Below, in pieces: positions 1 through 9,013 of a stretch of 64,000 nt of DNA. How positions within the stretch are numbered: position 1 is the first letter of the stretch; every line of letters starts with the position of its first letter. This DNA comes from Paenibacillus_E sp042676385 (lineage in GTDB: Bacteria > Bacillota > Bacilli > Paenibacillales > NBRC-103111), in contig NZ_JBHTHA010000005.1 in the NCBI RefSeq assembly GCF_042676385.1, forward strand, positions 124,001 to 188,000, in the 5' to 3' direction. The notes under the pieces were generated by a model that worked only from the letters and a program-made list of their open reading frames with translations, had not been told where the DNA came from and searched no databases. The position numbers and the translations under genes are program-made.

Positions 1-1336
1 GAAGCCATGTGACGACCCATTCGCTCACAGGAATAGAAAGCATCAGAACAACGATGACCCATCCTGCAGGCGTAATTCCGCGCCCACCGCCGATCCAAGC
101 AGCTAAAGCTATAAGCACGATCACCAATCCTACTATTAATAAAGCAAAATAAGCACCGCTTGCCCGCTGCAAAATACCGCTTTCAGGCAACTGTCGGGGC
201 TTACTGCATGTACGGAGTGATTGCATTAACTTCCTGATCCCGGCCGGTTCGAATAAATAATACGCCGCAAACGTCGGGCGCGGCAGTTCATCATCACTAG
301 GATGAGAGACCGAAACCTCCCCGCACACCCGTTCTTTCTCTTCCCTCGCGAGAGCGACCGCTGTACTTGCGATCAAGGTTTCGGGTACACGCATGCGACC
401 GGCTAAACCCTCAACGCGCTTTAGCATTTCATTCCTGCTGGAAGAATCAAGCAGCGGATAAGTACCCGTGCTTTCTTGTCGAAGCGTCTGGTCAAGCAAG
501 CTTATTCGCTCGAACAAGTCGTTCCAATCCCGCCGCTCATTGCCACGCAAACTGCTGATCAAATTGCCTGCTTTTACCTGGTAGGCAGCTTGAAGCTGAT
601 GCTCGTAGGATATGATGCGGTCAAGGTCGTCAGAGCCGTTCTCAAATTTACACGCCAACCATTCCCGCACGGATGCGGAATCTTCTGCCCACTCCCGCAA
701 ATGACCGATCAAATGGACGACCCAGGAACCGGACAGCGGAACCGTCTGACCTGCAGCTTCCAATTCCGTATTAAGGGCTTCAGCGTTTAAGCCGGACGGA
801 CCTATACGCGTAAGCAGCCGGTCAACTTCCATGCAAACCTCACGACGTTCACGCACGAGCGCCATGGTTTCGGATAGCCTTCCGATCAAGGTCAGTCGAA
901 GGATGAGCGGGAGGACCCAAGCCTCGGCAAGCATGAGAGCGGAAACTTCCTGATAAGCGTTCATATAGGATACCAAGGTTTCCTCATTGAGTACGCCGTC
1001 GACATGCTCCCAATAGTCATCGCATACAGATTGAATGCGTAATAGGCCATTCTTTTTAAGGCGCGGTAACCGCCCATGAGAGCGTTCAGCTAAAATGGTT
1101 TTAACCTCTAACGCTTGTTCCTCAATAAATTCAGCGTTATCGAGCAGCCATTCTTCCGCCGGTTGCGCGCAGCTTGCGGGACTATTGTGCAAAGAATTTA
1201 CAAATTCCCTTAAACTCTGTATGTTTTCTTCAAATTGATTCCATTCGTACCTTGGATGGGTTTGCACGATAATTGGAGTGTGCTGCAATGCAAGTTCACG
1301 TGCTTTTTGGCAAAGCATTTCGGTATTATAAGCCAT
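1..1336 (-). CDS. cyclic beta-1,2-glucan synthetase-like protein, N-terminal part (cut by window edge)
   Basis: The frame is open from an ATG at 1336, preceded by CTGGAGGGG, to the left edge, giving about 445 residues. The visible part has the helical N-terminal region seen in Firmicute NdvB/Cgs-type cyclic beta-1,2-glucan synthetases: EEWLLDN followed by EEQ, a segment RLPRLKKNGLLRI, then LVSYMNAYQEV and RLTLIGRLSE. Hydrophobic segments near the cut end (LLIVGLVIVLIALAAW and WVIVVLMLSIPV) fit the membrane part of this family. The expected GT84 and GH94 domains lie outside the window. It is separated from the neighbouring germination operon by a terminator and is probably an unrelated envelope gene. 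Family assignment is by motif recognition only. Confidence 0.75.
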   Translation of the reverse strand, partial: MAYNTEMLCQKARELALQHTPIIVQTHPRYEWNQFEENIQSLREFVNSLHNSPASCAQPAEEWLLDNAEFIEEQALEVKTILAERSHGRLPRLKKNGLLRIQSVCDDYWEHVDGVLNEETLVSYMNAYQEVSALMLAEAWVLPLILRLTLIGRLSETMALVRERREVCMEVDRLLTRIGPSGLNAEALNTELEAAGQTVPLSGSWVVHLIGHLREWAEDSASVREWLACKFENGSDDLDRIISYEHQLQAAYQVKAGNLISSLRGNERRDWNDLFERISLLDQTLRQESTGTYPLLDSSSRNEMLKRVEGLAGRMRVPETLIASTAVALAREEKERVCGEVSVSHPSDDELPRPTFAAYYLFEPAGIRKLMQSLRTCSKPRQLPESGILQRASGAYFALLIVGLVIVLIALAAWIGGGRGITPAGWVIVVLMLSIPVSEWVVTWL

Positions 1337-1381
1337 TGGCCCCTCCAGAGATCAGTTGTCAGATATTCGTAAAAATGGTCT

Positions 1382-1416
1382 AAAAAAGAGACCCCTCTTT
1401 CGTGGAGCCTCTTTTA
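1382..1416 (-). terminator. rho-independent terminator of the germinant receptor operon
   Basis: On the minus strand AAGAGGCTCC pairs with GGGGTCTCTT through two G-U wobbles and is followed by a run of six T. It lies about 85 bases beyond the stop of the C-subunit gene. Confidence 0.7.
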
Positions 1417-1501
1417 AGCACATGTATCTTCAAGGGGAGAATCGTATGTGCATATGAACTATTTTTCCCAAATATCCGAAATTTATGTAAAATGGTTCAG
1501 T

Positions 1502-2692
1502 CTAGTCTTTATTCAATTTCCTAAAAACGGAATCCACTTTAAGTCCGTTACGTCTTAATTTTAGATTTACATTAACATCTACAACGGCTTTGCTAAATTC
1601 CTCGTTCCAGTCATTTTTTACTACGTCGAAGTGCTTATGATCTTGCTGATACATAGAGTCCCCAAAACCGAAAATATCCAATTTGTACTTTTGTTGAGCT
1701 TTGGTAATCGTTCCTTTCACCTGTTCTTTAACTGTTTTGGAAACAAGCTTTTCATATTTATCTTGTACGTCAAATTGGGTCAAATTATCTTTACATTGAA
1801 TGGTTTCCAGAGAAGCGTCCCCTCCAATAAGGATCTTAATATGGGGGGTATGGTCCTCATACCATGCTTTGATAGATGAATTGGAGTTCGAGATGATAAA
1901 GGTGGCCACTTTATCTTTATCACATGAGACATTGATCGTAGTGCTCCGAATCTTGTTTTGCGTCCACATATAATTTCGGGTGTCGTCCAGATCTAAATAT
2001 CCTTTTAAGAAGAAGTCTTCGGATATAGCTAATCCGGAAATTTCAATGTTACTAAAGGGCTGTGTTAGTTTGGCATTATCCATCGTTTTCCCTTTTTCCG
2101 GGTCTCCCGCGATACGGACAGCTACAGCGATCGGTTCTCTGCCGGGAGAAAGCAATGCATTTACGATATCTTTTAATCTCACGTCAGGATCGCCGCCCCA
2201 TTCTTTCACCATCGTCTCCAGTTGTTTGTGTATCTTCCCTGTGGAATACTTTTGGCTGGCATTTGTAATTTTGAGCAAGTCTGACGCAGCGGCATTCTTG
2301 ACAACAACAATACTGAAGTTATCCCGGATTTCTCTGTTTCGTTCCATAAAATCATAAAATTCTAAAAGCCCGCTTTTAGCGATTTCGCTGCTGATTGCCA
2401 CCAGTCTCATATGGGAGAATTCCAATTTTCGTGAGACTCCGATATTCATTTTTCTGCTAAGTTCCGCTATGGAATCTCCTTCTTCGGAATAAACAATGGA
2501 AGGAGCGACTTTCCCGGAGGTCTTAGGGTTTAATTCGCTTGCAACCAAATTTTCTACGGTTAATTTGTACTTAGAATGAACGCCTTTGTCTATCCCCATA
2601 CCTGTTACAAGAAATACATCCGGCAATTCGTTATGATCCCAACAACCGCTTAATACGATGACTGGGATGAAAAGCAGTAGAAGCTTTCTCAT
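1502..2692 (-). CDS. Ger(x)C family spore germination lipoprotein (C subunit)
   Basis: A 396-residue protein with a lipoprotein signal: MRKLLLLF, a hydrophobic stretch, then the lipobox LSGC with Cys17 followed by WDHNELP, a near-invariant start of GerAC/GerKC proteins. Length is typical of the family. The C subunit is anchored on the outer face of the inner spore membrane and works with the A and B subunits in sensing nutrient germinants. Its start overlaps the A-subunit stop by four bases (ATGA), so translation is likely coupled. Order B-A-C in one operon matches Paenibacillus and Bacillus receptors. The germinant cannot be read from the sequence. Confidence 0.93.
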   Translation of the reverse strand: MRKLLLLFIPVIVLSGCWDHNELPDVFLVTGMGIDKGVHSKYKLTVENLVASELNPKTSGKVAPSIVYSEEGDSIAELSRKMNIGVSRKLEFSHMRLVAISSEIAKSGLLEFYDFMERNREIRDNFSIVVVKNAAASDLLKITNASQKYSTGKIHKQLETMVKEWGGDPDVRLKDIVNALLSPGREPIAVAVRIAGDPEKGKTMDNAKLTQPFSNIEISGLAISEDFFLKGYLDLDDTRNYMWTQNKIRSTTINVSCDKDKVATFIISNSNSSIKAWYEDHTPHIKILIGGDASLETIQCKDNLTQFDVQDKYEKLVSKTVKEQVKGTITKAQQKYKLDIFGFGDSMYQQDHKHFDVVKNDWNEEFSKAVVDVNVNLKLRRNGLKVDSVFRKLNKD

Positions 2693-4284
2693 TGGTTATC
2701 CATCTCCTTATCAAGAGGGGGAGGGGAGGGCGGATACGCATTGGGCTGCGTTAGCATAGATTCAGGTTTTAAATAACCAGGTCTTTTTTTCAAGCTCCAG
2801 GCAGGGAATCGAATGATGACATCATCTTGTTCTTCCAAAATAAGCGGCGCAAATGGCGCCATGAATGGAACGCCAAAAGAGCGTAAGCTGCACATATGTG
2901 CCAGCAAAATAATCAAACCAAGTATGACGCCATACAGACCGATGATAGTTCCTAAAATGATTAAGATAAATCGGAGTAAACGCGTCGATACAGAAAGGCT
3001 GTATATCGGCGAAACAAAACTCGATATGGCAGTAATGGCTACAATAATGACCATGATACTGGAAATAACCCCTGCTTCTACGGCAGCTTGTCCAATAACT
3101 AAACCGCCTACAATGGATACAGTCGGACCCACTGCTCTTGGCATACGAATACCGGCTTCGCGCAAGATTTCAAATGTAATTTCCATAATCAATATTTCCA
3201 CCACGCTGGGAAAAGGAAGCGCTTCGCGCTGCGAGCTAATGCTAACGAGTAATTCGGTAGGAATTAATTCATGATGATAGGTCATGATGGAGATAAATAT
3301 GGCTGGAAAAAGCAGTGCAATCAAGAAGGCGACATATCGCAAACACCGGACAAATGAACTCATCATGAAGGGCTGGTAATAATCTTCCGAGACTTGAAAA
3401 AAATCGGAAAATACCGCCGGCATGCTTAGAACAAAAGGGCTTCCATCTACAATGATGGCAGCTTTGCCTGAGATGAGGTGAGCTGCAATGGAATCGGGTC
3501 TTTCCGAATTATAAATGAGGGGAAAGGGTGTTAACGTCTTATCGACGATGTATTCCTCCAGCGTTCCTGAGTCAAATATGGCATTTGAATTGGTTTTATT
3601 TAACCGCTTTTGAATCTCCGCCAGAATTTCCTTATTGATAATTCCATCCATATAGGCTAGATATACGGTGGTCCCTGTTTCGGTTCCAATCGTATATTTT
3701 TGGAACTTCAAACCTGCATTTTTAATGCGGCGCCGAATCAAACTCAGATTGGTTTCCGCTGATTCGATAAAGCTGTCTTTGGGTCCGCGGATAATCGTTT
3801 GCGTACTAGGCTCGTCGATGGAACGCACTTGAGAAAGCCCAATTGTTATGGAAATGGCTTTATTACTGCCAGACAGCAATATGACTACATTACCCGTTAA
3901 GATTTCCTTTATCGTTTGATCTAAATGATCGAGGATTTGATATTGAGACGTACGAATATACTCTTTGCAAATAATTGAAAGCGTCGAGTCGTTCATGTCG
4001 GATATATAGGTCTCATTCATGGATAAGAAAGGTTGAATAATTTTTCCGGTAATTTCTTTAGAATCGGTCATTGTTGTTAACCAATAGGCAACTGCTTCTT
4101 TGCCGCCAATTGAAATCTCTTCAGCGCAAAAATCAGCAGTGTGCCTAAAAATCTCAAGCAGACTGCGTTTGTTTTGCTCCAAATCATCGGTTAAACCAAC
4201 ATGTTGGCTGCCCGGCGAAACATAAACTTCGCTTTTTTGGGGTTTCTTTTTATTGATCTTAAGCATGGTATTAAGCCATTTCAT
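2689..4284 (-). CDS. GerA/GerKA-type spore germination protein (A subunit)
   Basis: A 531-residue protein with the family layout: a hydrophilic N-terminal half (motifs RGPKDSFIE and NLSLIRRRI) followed by several membrane segments from about residue 310, including the conserved IRMPRAVGPTVSIVGGLVIG stretch. The C-terminus is a short polar, proline-rich tail, also usual. This is the core membrane subunit of a nutrient germinant receptor. It follows the B subunit directly (stop at 4285, start at 4284) and overlaps the C subunit by four bases. Confidence 0.95.
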   Translation of the reverse strand: MKWLNTMLKINKKKPQKSEVYVSPGSQHVGLTDDLEQNKRSLLEIFRHTADFCAEEISIGGKEAVAYWLTTMTDSKEITGKIIQPFLSMNETYISDMNDSTLSIICKEYIRTSQYQILDHLDQTIKEILTGNVVILLSGSNKAISITIGLSQVRSIDEPSTQTIIRGPKDSFIESAETNLSLIRRRIKNAGLKFQKYTIGTETGTTVYLAYMDGIINKEILAEIQKRLNKTNSNAIFDSGTLEEYIVDKTLTPFPLIYNSERPDSIAAHLISGKAAIIVDGSPFVLSMPAVFSDFFQVSEDYYQPFMMSSFVRCLRYVAFLIALLFPAIFISIMTYHHELIPTELLVSISSQREALPFPSVVEILIMEITFEILREAGIRMPRAVGPTVSIVGGLVIGQAAVEAGVISSIMVIIVAITAISSFVSPIYSLSVSTRLLRFILIILGTIIGLYGVILGLIILLAHMCSLRSFGVPFMAPFAPLILEEQDDVIIRFPAWSLKKRPGYLKPESMLTQPNAYPPSPPPLDKEMDNQ

Positions 4285-5391
4285 TTATCCCTGCATTCCT
4301 TTCTTGACTTTCAACTTCAAGAACATCCATACGCACAAGGGAATGACGATTTGGAACGGGACATGAATGTAATAGGGAACAAATTTAATACCTTCTTCCA
4401 GGTGCTCTGTGAAGTTTTCAGCGATCCACAATGAACTTATGCTGGTGAGCATGGCAAATGGAACAACAAAATATCGATAAGGCAGACGAAAGGAATATTC
4501 CAAGCCCTTAAGTCCCGCAAGAAAGAAAATACACACTTTAACGAAAATTCCGAGCATCATCATGTAAACCACAATGGCATCAAGCCGTTCAATAAATTTG
4601 GCAACAGAAATTTCTCTAATGGCACTCAAGAGAGGAAATGGTGAAATGTTCACCATCGTTGGCGTTAAAACCGCAGCCTTTAGAAATGCAAAGTAGGCCA
4701 GGGCTATTCCACTTATTAAAACAGAAACCGTACTGATACTTGTCAAGTATTTGAATTTGCTAATGCCCGCCATAATTACGGTAAATACAACCATTTCTCC
4801 AAAAGGAAAGGTCAATACTTCCGGGAAGGCGACTTTTATAACCGGGATCCATCCTTGAGGCAATAAAGGCCGAAGATTCTGCAATTTAACGGAATGGTTG
4901 ACGTAGAGAAAAAAGATAAGAAAAAACATTAAAATAAAGGTATAAGGACTTAATATTTCAATCGTCCTTCCAATGGTTTCGATACCCATATATACGATGT
5001 AGGATATGGTAATCATAAAAATTAATGCAATGAATTCGATAGGGGTAACCACAAAAATGGCCGTCTTCATAAGCTCACAAAAATCACGCAGGACGCGGGC
5101 TGAAATGTAAAAAAAATATAGTGTATATAGCACTGAAAAAAAGACGGCTATCTTTCTGTTAGATATAAGCTCGAAGATTTCATACAGGTTCATTCCCGGA
5201 TATCTTTTTGATATGGAACAATACAGGGTGACCAGGATAAGCCCGCCTGCGAGTGCCATCAAGACAGCAATCCAGGCATCTTGTTTAGCATCTGAAGCAA
5301 TGCCGATAACGATGGCTGAACCTAGTTCAAAGCTGAAAATAAGAAAAAACAGCTGATTTAAGGAAATTTTTTCAAGTAACATCTTTTGCAT
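4285..5391 (-). CDS. GerAB/GerKB-type germination permease (B subunit)
   Basis: A 368-residue, very hydrophobic protein with about ten membrane segments, matching the length and topology of the GerAB/ArcD/ProY branch of amino-acid permeases. The motif SFELGSAIVIG near the N-terminus and VFTVIMAGISK in the middle fit the family. In known receptors this subunit carries the germinant-binding pocket. It is the first large gene of the operon, followed without a gap by the A subunit, and is preceded 12 bases upstream by a small two-segment membrane protein. Confidence 0.93.
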   Translation of the reverse strand: MQKMLLEKISLNQLFFLIFSFELGSAIVIGIASDAKQDAWIAVLMALAGGLILVTLYCSISKRYPGMNLYEIFELISNRKIAVFFSVLYTLYFFYISARVLRDFCELMKTAIFVVTPIEFIALIFMITISYIVYMGIETIGRTIEILSPYTFILMFFLIFFLYVNHSVKLQNLRPLLPQGWIPVIKVAFPEVLTFPFGEMVVFTVIMAGISKFKYLTSISTVSVLISGIALAYFAFLKAAVLTPTMVNISPFPLLSAIREISVAKFIERLDAIVVYMMMLGIFVKVCIFFLAGLKGLEYSFRLPYRYFVVPFAMLTSISSLWIAENFTEHLEEGIKFVPYYIHVPFQIVIPLCVWMFLKLKVKKGMQG

Positions 5392-5403
5392 GAAAACGCT
5401 CCA

Positions 5404-5625
5404 TCATGATTTCGACTTTTTCTTGTGCAAGCGGATGTCCGTAATAATTGCCCATGCCATTGCGGTTGTTGCGATTAGATATTTAAAAAATGAACCTTGA
5501 TTATTTTGTTGTTCCGTTATTTTTTTAAAAGTTGATACAAATGGGGTGTGAAATAAAAAAACATCGATTAGACTCAATGTCAGCATCATAATAACGCTAA
5601 ATATTACAATTGCCACTGTAACCAT
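5404..5625 (-). CDS. small membrane protein, probable germinant receptor D subunit
   Basis: A 73-residue protein with two predicted membrane segments (about residues 2-24 and 46-64) and a basic tail ending IRLHKKKSKS. It is the first gene of the ger operon and ends 12 bases before the B-subunit start. Size, topology and position match the GerKD-type D subunits (about 70-80 residues, two membrane segments) that modulate receptor activity in Bacillus. Sequence similarity to known D subunits cannot be checked here, so the call rests on context. Confidence 0.7.
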   Translation of the reverse strand: MVTVAIVIFSVIMMLTLSLIDVFLFHTPFVSTFKKITEQQNNQGSFFKYLIATTAMAWAIITDIRLHKKKSKS

Positions 5626-5755
5626 TTTTCACATGAACTCCTCTGATCAACTTCGCTTGTATTATTTACGATCATCGGGGAATATATTCCAGATGCTTTG
5701 AGCGTTAAATGAATGAGGGCCGCCAAACAGGCATCAGTACAGCCTATTTAGCCAT

Positions 5756-5791
5756 TGTCTTGTACCGCTTTCTTCTGCTCTACGTAAGATA
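5756..5791 (+). promoter_or_regulatory. sigma-K-like promoter (P1) of the epimerase gene
   Basis: TGTCTTGTAC (5756-5765), 17 bases, then CGTAAGATA (5783-5791). The -10 part differs from the sigma-K consensus CATAnnnTA at one position, and the AC ending the upstream box sits where the sigma-K -35 AC is expected. The same arrangement with identical spacing recurs at 6746-6781 and 8905-8940, which is the main evidence that it is real. Confidence 0.7.
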
Positions 5792-5822
5792 ATGTAGACT
5801 ACCAGGAGGAGAGGAAAACAAC

Positions 5823-6740
5823 ATGAAAGCTATCGTTACAGGAGGCGCCGGCTTTATCGGCTCACACCTTGTGGATGAACTTCTTGCCAGGCAATTCGAA
5901 GTCCATGTCATCGATAATCTGAGCTCAGGGAAAATCAAATATTTGAATCCGCAAGCGAAACTCTACATGGAAGACATCAGCAGCGAACATATAAAGCCTC
6001 TTATCGCAGATATCCGTCCCGACTTCGTTTTTCACCTTGCAGCCCAAGCCGATGTGCAGCGTTCGATTCAAAATCCGGCGTACGACGCGATGACTAATCT
6101 TATCGGCACAATCCGCCTGCTTGAAGCATGTCGCGACGCAGCCGTGAGTAAATTCGTTTTTGCTTCAACTTCGGGCGTGTACGGAAACTTGCAAAAAGAG
6201 CTGATCGCGGAAACCGATCCGGCTATCCCGATTTCCTATTACGGTTTATCGAAATTAGCTGCAGAATCCTACATTCGCGTATTCCATCAGCTTTACGGAC
6301 TGCCCTATACCATTCTTCGTTACGGAAATGTCTATGGCCCAAGGCAAACAGCCAAAGGAGAAGGCGGCGTTGTCGCCGTTTTTATGGAACGGATCCAAAA
6401 AGGGGTGCCTCTGACCATCCATGGCGATGGCGAGCAAAGCCGGGACTTCGTTTATGTCAAAGACGTGGTCCGTGCCAATATTGCCGCTACGCGGAACGGC
6501 GGGCAGGAAATCATTCATGTCAGCACGGCGAACCGAACATCCATCAACAATTTAGTACATCTGCTGACAGGATTTCACGGTACGGCGCTTCCCGTTATCC
6601 ATGTTTCGGCGCGAGACGGAGACATCAAACATAGCTGCCTCGATAATCGTAAAGCGCTCGAGTGTCTGGAGTGGGAACCTAGCTATGATATTCCTTTAGG
6701 CTTAGAAGAAACTTACCGTTCTTATTCACTTGAAGAATAG
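5823..6740 (+). CDS. NAD-dependent nucleotide-sugar epimerase (GalE-like SDR)
   Basis: A 305-residue extended short-chain dehydrogenase. The NAD-binding motif TGGAGFIG is at residues 6-13, the catalytic Tyr and Lys are Y140 and K144 (YYGLSK), with a serine in ASTSG just upstream. RYGNVYGPRQ and QSRDFVYVKDV are typical of UDP-hexose 4-epimerases. It probably interconverts UDP-glucose and UDP-galactose, or the N-acetyl forms, for the neighbouring glycosyltransferases; the exact substrate is not decided by these motifs. The ATG follows AGGAGGAGAGG. It has its own sigma-K-like promoter, and the next promoter begins six bases after its stop. Confidence 0.85.
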   Translation: MKAIVTGGAGFIGSHLVDELLARQFEVHVIDNLSSGKIKYLNPQAKLYMEDISSEHIKPLIADIRPDFVFHLAAQADVQRSIQNPAYDAMTNLIGTIRLLEACRDAAVSKFVFASTSGVYGNLQKELIAETDPAIPISYYGLSKLAAESYIRVFHQLYGLPYTILRYGNVYGPRQTAKGEGGVVAVFMERIQKGVPLTIHGDGEQSRDFVYVKDVVRANIAATRNGGQEIIHVSTANRTSINNLVHLLTGFHGTALPVIHVSARDGDIKHSCLDNRKALECLEWEPSYDIPLGLEETYRSYSLEE

Positions 6741-6745
6741 TGAAC

Positions 6746-6781
6746 TGTCTTGTACAGATCTTCCCCATAAAACGTAATATA
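6746..6781 (+). promoter_or_regulatory. sigma-K-like promoter (P2)
   Basis: TGTCTTGTAC (6746-6755), 17 bases, CGTAATATA (6773-6781), directly behind the epimerase stop and 19 bases before the GTG of the next gene. Identical upstream box and spacing to the sites at 5756 and 8905. Confidence 0.7.
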
Positions 6782-6800
6782 TTGAAGAAAACGAAAGAGG

Positions 6801-7160
6801 GTGAAGGCTACGTCTATTTTTCAATTTATTGCTTATGAGGGTGCTCCTGCGGATTCTCGATATATTCAAGCTTTCGATTTGAGGGTAGAAAATCAGGGAG
6901 AAGACGAGTTCGATATTTTGATTCAAGGGGAAAGTAAAGCTGGGGCGAATACGCTTAAACTGCACCATATGTACCCTGCCTCTTCAGGGTCTAATTCCAA
7001 GGTAATCGTCAACGAAGTCCCTACGAATTTCGGTCCGTTTTCCCTACAGCTCGTTACAAACATTAACGATGCCAGCAAAACAGCGGTTACGCTCTTTGCC
7101 AAAAATAACGGATCCGTCATTGCAATCTTCACCCAGCAGCATTTCTCCATTCTGGATTAG
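6801..7160 (+). CDS. small beta-rich protein, possible spore surface protein
   Basis: A 119-residue protein starting at GTG 6801 behind AAAGAGG. No signal peptide, membrane segment or cysteine cluster. It is rich in alternating polar and hydrophobic residues with many Asn, Ser and Val (for example NEVPTNFGPFSLQLVTNIND), suggesting a single beta-sandwich. I do not recognise the family. It is transcribed from a sigma-K-like promoter and is followed 12 bases later by a glycosyltransferase, the same pairing seen elsewhere in the window, so it may be the acceptor or an assembly partner of that enzyme. This role is inference. Confidence 0.75.
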   Translation: MKATSIFQFIAYEGAPADSRYIQAFDLRVENQGEDEFDILIQGESKAGANTLKLHHMYPASSGSNSKVIVNEVPTNFGPFSLQLVTNINDASKTAVTLFAKNNGSVIAIFTQQHFSILD

Positions 7161-7172
7161 GGGGAGAGGCTG

Positions 7173-8237
7173 TTGAACGTCTTATTCGTGTATTACATCG
7201 CCAGCGGGGGCATGGATACGTTGAACCGACAACGGTGCCTCGCGCTGCGCAGACACGGTGTTAACGGTCATTGTCTTTATTATCAAAACGGCTCCGGCAT
7301 GCAAAATGCTGGCGGTACACCGACGTTTGTCACCAGTAACCCCATTGAGATCAAACAGATCCTTGACAATGGGCAGTATGACGCTGTAATCGTGACAACC
7401 GACTATTATTCGCTGCAGTTCCTCCGTAACTTGGGCTTTACCGGCAAAATGTTTTTGGAGATACAAGGTCTCGGCTCCAAAGAAACAGCCAGAAAAGAGC
7501 TGTTTAACGCTCAGCCATACGTTATTGCTTACGCCAACGGCCTAATAAATCCAAATACACCGCATATTACCGCATTATTTCAAGAGTTTTATCCGCTTAC
7601 TCCGAAATTTTTGTTCAATAATTGCTTTGATGCCGGTCAATTCCGGTATCGTCCTTGTCCTCAACATCCACGCCCGGTTATGGCATGGATGGGCCGCATA
7701 GAGCCCAACAAGAACTGGCGGGAATTTCTGCAAATCGGTTCACTACTGATCCGAAACTATGACCCTACTTTGCTACTGTGGATGTTCGAAGATGCCAACC
7801 TTTCACAACCGGAGGAACGTCAAGCTTTTTACGAACTTGTGCAGCAGCTGGGGCTTGGTACCCATCTTCAGCTTTTCTCCAACGTGCCGCATGCGGAAAT
7901 GGAACATTTCCTTTCGATTATCGGAGACTCTGGCGGCTTCCTCTGCTCGACTTCCGTCGTGGAAGGACAGCCCTACTCGATATTGGAAGCCATGAGCTGC
8001 CGCTGTCCCGTGTTGACGACAAATTCAGACGGCGTATCGAACTCCATATATCATAACGAAACCGGTAAATACTACGAACGCGGTAATTTGAGCGATGCGG
8101 TGAAAGAAGCTTTAGAGCTGATGAGAAATACGCACCTCAGGGAGCACATCCGTTCGACCGCAGAACATCATGTGCAAACCTATTTCAATCCGGATCTGTA
8201 CTGCATCCATTTTACGCACATGCTTCAATCTGTTTAA
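7173..8237 (+). CDS. glycosyltransferase, GT4-type (GT-B fold)
   Basis: A 354-residue protein beginning at TTG 7173 behind GGGGGAGAGG. The acceptor-side start has the glycine loop IASGGMDTLNRQR; the donor half contains MAWMGRIEPNKNW and the E-x7-E region VVEGQPYSILEAMSCRCPV, all features of GT4 retaining transferases. No membrane segment, so it acts in the cytosol. It is a clear paralogue, of the same length, of the gene at 9014. Sugar and acceptor are not predictable. It probably shares a transcript with the small protein 12 bases upstream. Confidence 0.9.
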   Translation: MNVLFVYYIASGGMDTLNRQRCLALRRHGVNGHCLYYQNGSGMQNAGGTPTFVTSNPIEIKQILDNGQYDAVIVTTDYYSLQFLRNLGFTGKMFLEIQGLGSKETARKELFNAQPYVIAYANGLINPNTPHITALFQEFYPLTPKFLFNNCFDAGQFRYRPCPQHPRPVMAWMGRIEPNKNWREFLQIGSLLIRNYDPTLLLWMFEDANLSQPEERQAFYELVQQLGLGTHLQLFSNVPHAEMEHFLSIIGDSGGFLCSTSVVEGQPYSILEAMSCRCPVLTTNSDGVSNSIYHNETGKYYERGNLSDAVKEALELMRNTHLREHIRSTAEHHVQTYFNPDLYCIHFTHMLQSV

Positions 8238-8417
8238 TCATAAAAATGAGCCTTCATTCGCTGTGAACCGGTTGGTTTGCAAGGAAATGGAGGCTTTTTA
8301 TGCAATTGGATCAAACTATGAAACTATGATAGAAATAGACCTCAAACTATTATATCCAACCACGCGAAATCATAGATTCGGCATATACTGCTAATGAAAG
8401 AGAGGAGGTGAAACAAC

Positions 8418-8825
8418 ATGTCATTTACAATTCAAGACTTCGGGAAAAGTAACGCAGCCCAATTCGCTTCATCTGTCTCCATTGCAATACCCGCTTCGCC
8501 AAGCAGTGTGAAACTTGCGGAATTCGGTTTATCTGTATTTGCAGGCGGACAAGTTGTCTTGGAAGGTACTGTCGGGACACAAGCGACCTTAGGCCAGCCA
8601 GACATCTTATACACGATTCTCCGCGGCAATACACCGATTTTTACCGTTAAATCTTCCGATCTGCAAGCGGGCAAATTCGATGAGGCCGGTTTTTCGTATA
8701 CGGATGTCGTCGGAGTAAACGGTTATTACGCTTATAGCGTTACAGCGGAGATTCAGAACTCCATTGCTTCCAATCAGGCTAACGTTATCGGTCCTATTAC
8801 CTTAAGCGGAATATCTTTGCTTTAA
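8418..8825 (+). CDS. beta-rich spore surface-type protein, family A
   Basis: A 135-residue protein with a strong ribosome site (GAGAGGAGG). It is closely related to the protein at 11765: both start with a xIxDFG motif, both contain GTQATLGQPDxLYxIxRGNT and both end with xGPIxxSGxSL. No signal peptide or anchor. The alternating hydrophobic pattern suggests a jelly-roll or similar sandwich. Function unknown; the pairing with a glycosyltransferase upstream and the spore-gene neighbourhood suggest a mother-cell-made surface protein. A possible promoter -10, CATATACTG, lies about 45 bases upstream; a hairpin terminator follows. Confidence 0.85.
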   Translation: MSFTIQDFGKSNAAQFASSVSIAIPASPSSVKLAEFGLSVFAGGQVVLEGTVGTQATLGQPDILYTILRGNTPIFTVKSSDLQAGKFDEAGFSYTDVVGVNGYYAYSVTAEIQNSIASNQANVIGPITLSGISLL

Positions 8826-8847
8826 TTCTTTTATCGCAACCATGAGG

Positions 8848-8878
8848 AAGACAGCGGCTTATAGCGGCTGTCTTTTTT
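8848..8878 (+). terminator. rho-independent terminator
   Basis: AAGACAGC (8848-8855) pairs with GCTGTCTT (8867-8874) and runs into six T. It follows the family A gene by 22 bases and precedes promoter P3. Confidence 0.85.
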
Positions 8879-8904
8879 AATTGATGGATGAAATCCCGTA
8901 TAAC

Positions 8905-8940
8905 TGTCTTGTACAATTCGCGTATGATCTACGTATGATA
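8905..8940 (+). promoter_or_regulatory. sigma-K-like promoter (P3)
   Basis: TGTCTTGTAC (8905-8914), 17 bases, CGTATGATA (8932-8940). Third copy of the motif; it drives the three-gene unit 9014-11722. The spacing to the ATG at 9014 leaves an untranslated leader of about 65 bases. Confidence 0.7.
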
Positions 8941-9013
8941 ATATAAAATGCAAACAATTTGTTTCATGAAATTTAGATTAGTTTCATATTTTAACCATAT
9001 GGGTGGCGATCGA

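Noticed and set aside
476..790. Plus-strand 104-residue frame in the left edge region
   Set aside because: It lies opposite the glucan synthetase coding sequence, which has clear family motifs and a ribosome site.
8948..9013. Upstream start of the 9014 glycosyltransferase
   Set aside because: It lies about 8 bases after the promoter -10 box and adds residues absent in the paralogue.
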